A stretch of 64,000 nucleotides of DNA from Chionoecetes opilio. Lineage: Eukaryota; Arthropoda; Malacostraca; Decapoda; Majidae. The notes beneath the pieces were generated by a model that saw nothing but the letters and a program-made list of their open reading frames with translations, did no database searches and was not told the origin of the DNA. The position numbers and the translations under genes are program-made. Location of the stretch: NCBI GenBank assembly GCA_016584305.1, contig JACEEZ010021744.1, positions 152,328 through 216,327 of the forward strand. The letters run 5' to 3'. Below are positions 55,701 through 64,000 of this stretch, in pieces. How positions within the stretch are numbered: the stretch's first letter is position 1; every line of letters starts with the position of its first letter.

Positions 55701-56131
55701 CAGATCTGCAACAAACATAACAGACCATTAGATGTCATGCTAAAACCATTGTGAATTTGTGACTAGAGTGAAATAAATTATATTTAGTTGAATTTTTTTG
55801 AAAATTTGTCTGTAAATATCACATGTAATATTTCCATAAATGTTTCTATGCATTTTGATGTTTCAGTCAGCATCTAATTACTTGCTTTAACCTGCTTATG
55901 CCCATTTATTGGTGAAAAAATAGGCGAAAACAAACATCAAAATGCTCCGAAACTGGCGTTTCAGAAAACGTGTATAGAATAGAACTTCATGCTTCATGAG
56001 GCAAAGGTTCCTGACATTTTGGCTTATAATGGTTGTAATTTTCGACTTTTTCAGGTCAAAAAGCATTGGAAACCGTGCAGGAGGGTATAAAAATAGGAAA
56101 AAATAGTTTTCTGAACAGGTCTAAGCGGCCA
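52773..56131 (-). mobile_element. 3.3-kb DNA transposon with about 130-bp TIRs and 8-bp duplication
   Basis: The terminal repeats start TAGACCTGTTCAGAAAAC (52800) and end with the inverse at 56123. Imperfect similarity runs inward for about 130 bp. AGCGGCCA occurs at 52773-52780 and 56124-56131, an 8-bp target duplication from the satellite. At the left, 19 extra bases (with a second GCGGCCA) lie between the duplication and the terminus. The coding region on the minus strand (about 55718-53265) is a transposase-like gene. Confidence 0.8.
53265..55718 (-). pseudogene. Transposase-like protein (HWDGK / FDTT / CRHH family), frameshifted
   Basis: Reading the minus strand, the first open piece starts MFVADLLKPANK (55718). 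Later pieces contain AALHWDGK (about 54600), ALVFDTTASNSG (about 54390), FYLACRHHILE (about 54300), VPFALFGSRLSDKEKQDIA (about 53690) and VVNDIAERGVKMM (about 53420). The last piece ends FKKQTLKK at 53265. I recognise this order from a common unnamed arthropod and cnidarian family. Two Asp residues (WDGK, FDTT) followed by a Cys-x-His-rich block fit an RNase-H-like DDE transposase, and the 8-bp duplication fits hAT-type elements. The superfamily is an inference. Pieces lie in at least three frames, with breaks near 55300, 54870, 54390, 54300 and 54000, so the gene is inactive. Distance to both termini is a few hundred bases, as expected for an autonomous-type element. Confidence 0.7.
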
Positions 56132-56416
56132 TGCATCTGTATAGGAATATTAACACCCAACATACAAAACATGATTTATTAAGGAAACTCTTCACCAATA
56201 AGGGATAAACTAATATATTATAGCTTCTGCATATATCCAAGGCCATTTTGAACCCTGAATAGATCTGTTATTTAGCCGTGAATGTTTATATAAATACTAC
56301 AAAACAGCGGCCATGCATCTGTATAGGAATATTAACACCCAACATACAAAACATGATTTAATAAGGAAACTCTTCACCAATAAGGAATACACGAATACTA
56401 TATAGTTTCTACATAT
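56132..56416. repeat. 183-bp satellite, middle part of interrupted array
   Basis: Monomers start at 56161 and 56343 (period 182). Broken at CTACATAT by the next DNA element. Confidence 0.9.
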
Positions 56417-57320
56417 GAGGCGTCCCGCATTAGAAGGGCCGCTCAGACCATTCTGGCAAATTCGATTTACATGTTATAGCACTCTATTGAGCTTAACTTT
56501 CGTCTGGGCAGTGGATGAGTGTTCCTGCAGTAAGGTCGACATCTTTACAAGGAAAAATAATATTATGTTTAGTCGACCTCGATGCAGTACGTAACACCTG
56601 ACTGACAAATATTTCCGCGTTAGAAGGGCTGCCTCATCCGGCATGATGCCGTTATAATTCGGAAATTTCGGGAAATTCCGTATTAGATGGCGCTCACTCA
56701 GTGAAGGGGGACGCCTTCAGAGCCATCCCCTCCCCTCCCCTCTGATAAGGGACCTCTCAATAATGGGAGCAGGTTGCATTGGTATTTTTCAATACCAAAT
56801 TAGGGTAATTGGTATTGAAATCCATTTTGGTATTGCGCACGTGATTGGTATTAGACTTAAATTGGTATTGAAACTAAAGAATATTGGTATTGACGATAAT
56901 AATAATAATAAATAAACATAAATAAAAATACAAAGGACACACAGCACACCACACCCACACACATCACACCACACAAACACACAACCACAGTTCACACCTC
57001 CCCAGTAAACACTAGTAATTAAAATGTTAATTGGTTTCTAATCTATTACTTATTTTTATTTTATCTGTGCAGGCATGATCTGTTTTCATGAGGTCATCCT
57101 CAACCCCCGACGCCAGGATTTGTTATTATAGGCTACATATAAAGTCATTAGTTACGGCCTGGCAACCAAATGCGGCCACGACAACTATCTTTTGTATCTT
57201 CAAGCCTGGTTCCACGCATCTCTTTCGAGACTGGTATGCGTCTCATACAAGTCCGCATTACGCAGCAACAGACTATGTCTTGGCCGTGGTCTGAAATTAC
57301 GAACATGACGTTTTCTCATT

Positions 57321-57381
<61 letters not shown>

Positions 57382-57864
57382 TATGGATAGTAAAATTTAA
57401 AATGTAATTTTTTTATAGTTACTACTACACTAGTAGTTTTAATACACCCACTACTACTAGAGGGTAACTGGGAAAAAAGGCGGCCCTTAAACCAAAGCAT
57501 GTTTCTTTTACCCTTTTTTCCACTTTATTATTTTTAATATTTTTTTATGTGTTTTTATGTTTCCAAAATTAACGAATTACCATTATTGTGCTATTAAAAA
57601 AAAAAAAAGCCTCAAACTTCGGTGAAACCAAAAAAACCCTCACAGTATGCCCTAACCCAGCAAAAAAATTTGGTATGAATATCACGATCTCGAAAAATTT
57701 TTTTTAGGCCATCTGATTTGATTGCCTACCGGTTATTTTGAACTAAGTTTATTGTATAGCATAATTAATAAGAAAGTTATGGTTGTCAGAAGTTCCCAAA
57801 CTTTGAAAGCATTTTTCTCACTTTTTTTATTTGGCCGAGCGGGCCCTTTTAATGCGGGACCCTC
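56417..57864. mobile_element. 1.45-kb DNA element with 4-bp ATAT duplication
   Basis: The ends GAGGCGTCCCGCATTAGAAG and (inverted) GAGGGTCCCGCATTAAAAG are terminal repeats of about 27 bp. ATAT flanks both sides (56413-56416 and 57865-57868), and the satellite consensus has it once. The interior includes TTGGTATT repeats (about 56780-56900), an AATA run and a 54-bp poly(T) (about 57326-57379). GAAGGGC(T/C)GC motifs near the left end repeat the terminus. No transposase was recognised; superfamily unknown. Confidence 0.85.
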
Positions 57865-58247
57865 ATATATCCAAGGCCCTTTGAACCCCGCATATCGGTT
57901 GTTTATCCTTTAATCTTTTTACAAACTACAAAAAAAGCGGCCATGGATCTGTTTGCGAACATTTTTCTTTTATCATCAAAACATGATTTATTAAGGAAAA
58001 AACTGTTTTAAACCCAAAAAGGGAAACCCCCAAATAATATATATTTTACATATATTTTAAGGCCCCTTTTGAACCCTGATAGGTTGGATATTCTTTAATT
58101 TTTATATAAATGTGTTTTACGTGTGGCTGGACCGACCCAATTTTAAGCCTGGGCCCCCAAATTATTTAGATCAGAATATAGACTTATGATGGTTCAGTAT
58201 GCTCTGCAGGCTTTCTAGATCATGAATATAGGCGTCAATAGACATAT
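57865..58247. repeat. 183-bp satellite, degenerate right part, and unit flank
   Basis: Two worn monomers are followed by the same flank as 5230-5360 (GGTTCAGTATGCTCTGCAGG, then CTTTCTAGATCATGAATA). Confidence 0.8.
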
Positions 58248-58503
58248 GGGTACTCCGTAGTGTAGTGGTTAGCACGCTCGGCCCACAATCGAGAAGTCCC
58301 GGGTTCGATCCCCGGGCGGAGCGAAGATAGATGGGTGGTCTTTCTTAAAACACGATCCCCTGTCCACCCAGCAGTGAATGGGTACCGGGTGTTAGTCGGG
58401 GGTTTGTTACCCCCCTCCCGGGGTGGTGGCTTCGGCCAACACTAAGCTGCAGCGGTAGATCACTACGGCTCTGAGGAATTATCCTCTAAACAAACAAACA
58501 AAC
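58248..58503 (+). mobile_element. tRNA-derived SINE family V2 with CAAA tail
   Basis: Head GGGTACTCCGTAGTGTAGTG, B box GGTTCGATCCCC and (CAAA)n tail, as at 2161-2419. ACATAT before the head and after the tail is a likely target duplication. Confidence 0.85.
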
Positions 58504-59495
58504 ATATTTGTAGTAGGCTACACTTAAATAATATGAAATCTATCTATTTTGTCTGTTTTTATGGTACCAGAGTCTTTGTAATGCTTTATAATTGTATATT
58601 TTGTCTTTTGTATCATCGGGGGACTAGTTTTTGCAGTGTGAGGGAAGGTGTATCGCGGTTTTAATTAGTGTTATTTTTCATATTCCCAAATCTGCGTTAT
58701 TTAAAACTTATTTTTGGATAAGTGACTATAAATATTCTAGAAACATTAATTATATGCGTATTCGTCCCAAATATACGTGGGAAAGAAAAGATAATGATAT
58801 AACTTGACCTGCCCTATCTAATTATACACAAATATCATAATTTTAATTGATTTCAATCAAATTATAACAATAAAACTACGATAGATAATTAATCTAGAAA
58901 CATTAATTTGATGCCAGTTAATCTTAAAACCGCTTAGATTACAGATTGAGGATTACTCTATTTCTATATGGTAATCCGGCCACGTGTGTGTTGCAATCCT
59001 CTGCAGTCCCCCTTGAACCTTGCAAGGGGGATGACGTCACTCGTCATGATGCTAGCTCGTGGTGATGGGGGGACGAGGCCAGGGCGTGATCAAGGCTGGC
59101 TATAAGGTAAATAGAGTGTTAGTCAGTGGCGGATTTAGGGGGGAGCAACATTTTCTAATGTTGAAATTGTATTACGACTCTATCTCTGCATGTTTTAGAG
59201 CGTTTTCGCGACGTTCACCGCCCTGGTCCAGTCCAGTCCAGACCGGGGCAGGATGGACTGATGCTCGCGAAAATACATCGAGACTGGCCCCGTCCCATTC
59301 GTCGTTTCTATTGGCTGGGGGATCGAATGGGCGGTCCTCCGGGCAGAAATGCACACATTTTTTAAAAGCGCGCGTTTTATTTACTTGACTTCTCAATGGG
59401 AAGTCAAGTTGCAGGGATGACTATGAAAAAATGAATTATGAAATTTCATTTCATTTACCGTTAATAACACTATCTATAGTCGCCACTGCACTAAT
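58504..59495. other. Unassigned DNA
   Basis: AT-rich to about 58970, then more GC-rich. The segment AGTGGCGGATTTAGGGGG (about 59125) resembles the terminus of a DNA element and is similar to the inverse of about 26885-26905. A 12-bp inverted pair GACTTCTCAATGG/GAAGTCAAG lies near 59390. No gene is seen. Confidence 0.5.
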
Positions 59496-59664
59496 GTCGC
59501 AGGGGGGCATATATTACGAGTTTTAGCATCACTACAGATAACATCACGTGCACAGTACGTAGTTTACATTATCTACATAACACTATAACTACGGTACATG
59601 TCTTCAGTGACACATACAAAGTCTGTAGTGATGCTAAAATTCTTAATATATGGCGCCTTGTGAC
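59496..59664. repeat. Inverted repeat with about 41-bp arms
   Basis: The left arm around TTTTAGCATCACTACAG and the right arm CTGTAGTGATGCTAAAA enclose about 87 bp. The arms extend to GTCGC and GTGAC ends with mismatches. Probable small MITE. Confidence 0.75.
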
Positions 59665-59939
59665 ATTGGCAGTGGAAATATAGTTTTTTGCGGGGTACAT
59701 TTTTCCAAAGAGCTGTTTCAGAAAATTGCGAATATTGTAAATTTTTCGTGAAATTACTTTAGTCATGGTCGGCATCATGGTGTTTATTTTACAGCACACG
59801 AAAAAGCTCCTGGTCGCTTCCGCGCGACGTATGCGCATGTGCCAGTTCCCCCCACACAGCCAAACCTGGCCCTGCTCGCTGGCCTAGCCCAGTGTCCCCG
59901 TTCCAGCCCAGTCCAATCCGCCCCCCCCAAAACAGGGCC

Positions 59940-60597
59940 CCCCCCCGGGATAGATACCATTTAAGAGTAGCGACAACTCGATTTGTGGGCGCCATTTGGG
60001 TCCCAAAGGGCCCTCCTCTTTCACCCAAGACCCGGGGAATTTCCCAAAGGCATTACCCCATTATCAGATACAGTAAAAAGGATAGACTGTTATTTCGGAA
60101 ATGTTTGTTCTATAAATTATCACATTAAAAATAGTAAAACACAAAAAAAAGGTCATTATAGACTCTAAAGAAAATCTGATGTAAATTCATTAAAACTCGT
60201 CGTATGTAAAATTTTGTGGGACAGTTATAATGGCGATACAAAAACAAGCAGAAATTTTATTACTTTCCATTTACATTTTCCCTTTTTTGATACATACAAA
60301 ATACCATGCAAACATTAAGGTTAAATAAATAAAATTTCTCTCTCCCGCCTCCTCTTCCCCTCTCTCTCTCTCTCTCTCTCTCTCCTCTCTTCCCCCTCTC
60401 TCTCCTCTTCTCTTCTTCCTCTCTCTCTCTCCTCTCTCTCTTCTCTCCCTCTCTTGAAAAAGGGGAGAAGTTAAAGTGAAAGAGAGATGAGTGAGAGATA
60501 TGAGGGAACCAAAAAAAATTTTAATTCTCCTCTTTTCCTCTCCTTCTCTTTTCTTCTCTCTCTTCTCTCTCCTCTCCTCCTCTCTCTCCTCTCCTCT

Positions 60598-60635
<38 letters not shown>

Positions 60636-60911
60636 CTTCTCTCTCCTCTTTTTCTCTCCCTCTCTCTCTCTCAAAATAATAAGAAAAAAAAAAAAAAAAA
60701 AAAATATTTATTTATTTATATATTATATATAATATATATATAATATAAATTATATATTATAAAATATTTATATATATATAATATTAATATAATATATTAT
60801 AAAATTTAAAATATATATATATAAATTTTGAGAGAGAAATTTGAAAAAGGTTGGGGGTTTACTCTCAATCTTTCTCATATCTCTTTCACTTTCTCTCTCT
60901 CTTCTTCTTCT

Positions 60912-60944
<33 letters not shown>

Positions 60945-61184
60945 CTCTCTTCTCCTCCGTGAAGAGAGAGAGAGAAATGAAAGAGATATGAAAGAATAAC
61001 CAAAAACCTTTTCAAATTTCTCTCTCTCTCTCTCTCTCTCCTTCCCCTCTCTCTCCTCTCTTCCTCTCTCTTTTCTCTCTTTTCTCTCTCCCCCTCCTCT
61101 TTCTTCTCTCTCTCTCCTCTCTCTCTTCTTCTCTCTCTCTCTTTCTAAATAATATATTAAAATATATTATATATAATATAAAAT

Positions 61185-61220
<36 letters not shown>

Positions 61221-61589
61221 TAAATATATAAAATAAATATATATTATAAAAAAAATAAACAAAAAAAAATAAATATTATTATATTATATATATATATATA
61301 AAAAAATAAATAAATATTAAAAAAATAAAAAAATATATATAATATTATATATATTTATTTTTTTATTTTTGTTTATTATATATATATATATAATATATAA
61401 TAATATATTATATAAAAATATATTTAATTTTTTATTTTTTGTTTTTTATTTATATATATATATAATAATTTTAATATATTATATATAATATTATATTATA
61501 TTATATATATTAATATTTTGAAAGAGAGAGAAAAGAGAGAAGAGGAGAGAGAGAGGAAAAGAGGAGAGAGAAAAAGAGAGAGAGAGGAG

Positions 61590-61623
<34 letters not shown>

Positions 61624-62215
61624 GAGGAGAGGGGAGAAGGGAAAAAAATTATAAAGGGTTTTTTGGGTTTCTCCCATATCTCTCATCATCTTCTTTCACT
61701 TATATCTCTCTTTTTCACGGGAGGGAGAGAGGAGAGGAGAGGGAGAGAGAGAAAGAGAGAGAGGAGAGAGAGAGAGAGGAGAGAGAGAGAGGAGGAGGAG
61801 AGGGAGAGGGTCGGAGAGAGAGAGAGAGAGCGGGGGCAAATTTTTTTAGTTAACCTTTAAAGTTTGCATGGTATTATTTTATTAAGAAAACGAATTTAAT
61901 GGGAAAACTAATTAAAAATTCCTTTTTATTGAATCTGCATTAAAGCGTCCCCCCAAATAAAACATGACGACGAGTTTTTAAATGATGTTAAGGGTCTCAT
62001 ATTTCTTTTAGTTCATAATGACCTTTTTTAATGTGTTTTACTTTTTTATGTGTAATTTAAGAACAACATTTGAAGATAAATTATTTAACATGTAAACATG
62101 ATATACTGCGGGTAAAAGCCTGAGCCTTCCCCGGGTCTGGGTGAACGAGGGCCTTGGCACCAATATGGCGCCAGTAGCGTTTAACTAGGGCAAAGAATGG
62201 GGTTTCCCCCTTTAT
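59940..62215. repeat. Large imperfect palindrome with a microsatellite core
   Basis: The left arm (about 59940-60345) and right arm (about 61850-62215) are inverted relatives. Shared blocks include CCCGGGGAA/TTCCCCGGG, GGTCATTATAGA/TCATAATGACC, AAACTCGTCG/CGACGAGTTT and ACCATGCAAAC/GTTTGCATGGT. The core is CT/GA and TA arrays. Confidence 0.75.
60340..61850. repeat. CT/GA and TA arrays with four inverted copies of a 60-bp module
   Basis: CT or GA arrays (60355-60460, 60530-60675, 60890-61145, 61520-61830) alternate with AT-rich arrays (60690-60830, 61145-61515). A module around GAAAGAGAGATATGA...CCAAAAA occurs near 60470, 60840, 60980 and 61660 in alternating orientation. Arg/Glu- or Leu/Ser-rich frames are artefacts. 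Confidence 0.8.
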
Positions 62216-63044
62216 GAGGTACCCTACCCGGGGCTAGCCATCCAAGGCCGAGCGGTCGCAAAACGCGCTATTGTCACAACTCACTGAGGGCGGTCATTCC
62301 CAAGAAAAACAAACAAGAATTTTCTAAGAAACCATGGGGGAGACCCCCCTGTTTCACTCACCCCGTTGAGCATTGAGAAGAAAAATTAAAAGGGGCTTTT
62401 GATTTTACTGATGTTATCAAACAGTTTGCAAGTAAGAAGCTCGAATTTTGTTTTGTTTTTTGACTGAGAAATAGTCAAGTGTACCGTACAAATTGCGTGC
62501 ACTAATTGATTGATTTAATGCCAAAAAGGGGAATGTGCCAGACAAATTGCGTGCAATAAACAAAACCCACTCATTGCATCATTTGCATGACAGTCAAGTG
62601 GTATACTCTTTAGTTAATGGTGTATTTAACTGTATTATTATAGTTTTTTTTGTTAATGGTGTATCATTATAGTTCAGGATCTCTTTAGTTAATGGTGTAT
62701 TATTATAGTTATTTTCTATTGTAAATCTTCAAAAAAACAAATGTGTAATGTTCAACTGTGAAATGTTCATTTGGCTAATTAAATCAATAAATTGAATATT
62801 GTTTAAAATGCAAATATATTTTAACGCTTCGCTCGCCCATTGATTTGAGGGCCCCGTAAGGTCACCGCAAAGTATATAGACTACTCACAGTCTAATATGT
62901 GAGACTACTATAAGTAGGAACACGAAACTCTTAATTTTTCATTATTGGAACAGTGACGTCACGCGTTGAGTAAGATATGTAAACAGTGGGCTTGAACAGC
63001 GTATACATATGGCGGGTTTGTGGAATTACTTACAAAACAGGAGT
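62216..63044. other. AT-rich DNA without recognised gene
   Basis: TTAATGGTGTATTATTATAG repeats occur at about 62615-62710. A segment near 62850-62970 (GGTCACCGCAAAGTATATAG, GTGACGTCACGCGTTGAG) resembles the inverse of 26760-26880. No coding frame supported. Confidence 0.55.
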
Positions 63045-64000
63045 GTGGTGTTTGTGTAGGTGTGTCTTGTGGTGGTGTGGTTCTGTCGGGGTGTCTTGTG
63101 GTGGGGTGGTTGTCGGGGTGTCTTAATTGTGGTGGGGTGGTTGTGTCGGTGTGTCTTGCGGTGGGGTGGTTGTATCGGGGTGTATTGTGGTGGGGTGGTT
63201 GTGTCGGTGTGTCTTGTGGTGGGGTGGTTGTATCGGGGTGTATTGTGGTGGGGTGGTTGTGTCGGTGTGTCCTAATTGTGGTGGGGTGGTTGTGTCGGGG
63301 TGTCTTGTGGTGGGGTGTTTGTGTCGGTGTGTCTCGTGGTGTGGTGTTTGTGTCGGTGTGTCTTAATTGTGGTGGGGTGTTTGTGTCGGTGTGTCTTAAT
63401 TGTGGTGGGGTGTTTGTGTCGGTGTGTCTTAATTGTGGTGGGGTGTTTGTGTCGGTGTGTCTTAATTGTGGTGGGGTGTTTGTGTCGGGTGTCTTAATTG
63501 TGGTGGGGTGTTTGTGTCGGGGTGTCTTAATTGTGGTGGGGTGGTTGTGTCGGGGTGTCTTGTGGTGGGGTGGTTGTGTCGTGGTGTCTTAATTGTGGTG
63601 GGTGTTTGTGTCGGGTGTCTTAATTGTGGTGGGGTGGTTGTGTCGGGGTGTCTTGTGGTGGTGGTGTTTGTGTGGTGTCTTAATTGTGGTGGGGTGGTTG
63701 TGTCGGGGTTGTCTTGTGGTGGGGTGGTTGTGTCGGGGTGTCTTGTGGTGGGGTGGTTGTGTCGGGGTGTCTTGTGGTGGGGTGGATTGTGTCGGGGTGC
63801 TATTGTGGTGGGGTGGTTGTGTCGGGGTGTCTTAATTGTGGTGGGGTGGTTGTGTCGGGGTGTCTTAATTGTGGTGGGGTGGTTGTGTCGGGGTGTCTTA
63901 ATTGTGGTGGGGGGTTGTGTCGGGTGTCTTGTGGTGGGGTGGTTGTGTCGGGGTGTCTTGTGGTGGGGTGGTTGTGTCGGTGTGTCCTGTGGTGGGGTGT
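63045..64000 (+). repeat. GT-rich minisatellite, running off the window
   Basis: Units of about 30-37 bp (TGTCTTAATTGTGGTGGGG plus TGGTTGTGTCGGGG, or the shorter TGTCTTGTGGTGGGG form) are repeated about 28 times to the last base. The short and long forms alternate irregularly. Cys/Val/Gly-rich frames are artefacts. Confidence 0.95.

Noticed and set aside
60471..61860. Arg/Glu- and Ser/Leu-rich frames
   Set aside because: Translations of CT/GA arrays.
63020..63835. Cys/Val/Gly-rich frames up to 190 codons
   Set aside because: Translation of the GT-rich minisatellite; period equals the repeat, with no independent signal.

Overview
The window is repeat-rich animal nuclear DNA, most likely from an arthropod and probably a decapod crustacean. 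That assignment is inference. It rests on TTAGG-type telomere-like repeats, very long CA/TG and CT microsatellites, several tRNA-derived SINE families, L2/CR1-like LINE fragments, BEL/Pao and Gypsy LTR elements, and C2H2 zinc-finger and transposon-linked gene families often seen in crustaceans. There are no operons, no CRISPR array and no rRNA. The only intact-looking protein gene is an 11-finger C2H2 zinc-finger gene (7130-8062, minus).

Layout. A duplicated unit occurs at least twice and partly a third time, always in the same order: [zinc-finger block] - [ACT/TG module] - [exon-like module reading MADPQQ on the minus strand] - [CTGT/CT arrays] - [minus-strand tRNA-like SINE] - [CA array, Val-like SINE] - [183-bp satellite]. 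Copy I is 1-5365 and lacks its zinc-finger part because the window begins inside it. Copy II is 5366-17208. Copy III is 45660-58240. Comparing copies exposes later insertions with their target duplications: a Harbinger-like MITE, a 1.77-kb palindrome, LINE pieces, SINEs, a TTAGG array, a 3.3-kb transposon and a 1.4-kb DNA element.

Between copies II and III (17.2-45.7 kb) lies a nest of mobile elements. A BEL/Pao element (about 18.3-21.6 kb) carries an SGNH-hydrolase-like reading frame between its primer site and gag. It abuts a Gypsy gag-pol (21.6-26.4 kb). The Gypsy gag is split by a TIR DNA element, which is itself split by a 1.68-kb solo-LTR-like insert. Then come AT-rich DNA with two inverted 13-bp minisatellites, CT/TA and 650-bp CA arrays, and an 11.6-kb compound element (33.2-44.8 kb). 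The compound element has long imperfect inverted termini around a decayed gene of an uncharacterised multicopy family. That gene is split by a 1.5-kb foldback element and by a BEL/Pao element with both LTRs.

The right end (58.5-64 kb) has a SINE, unassigned DNA, a 2.3-kb imperfect palindrome with a microsatellite core, and a GT-rich minisatellite running off the window. Nearly all coding sequence is decayed. Most long open frames elsewhere are translations of microsatellites. The most notable items are the SGNH-like frame in a BEL/Pao element, the TIR element around the uncharacterised gene, the repeated exon-like module, and the 1.77-kb palindrome.
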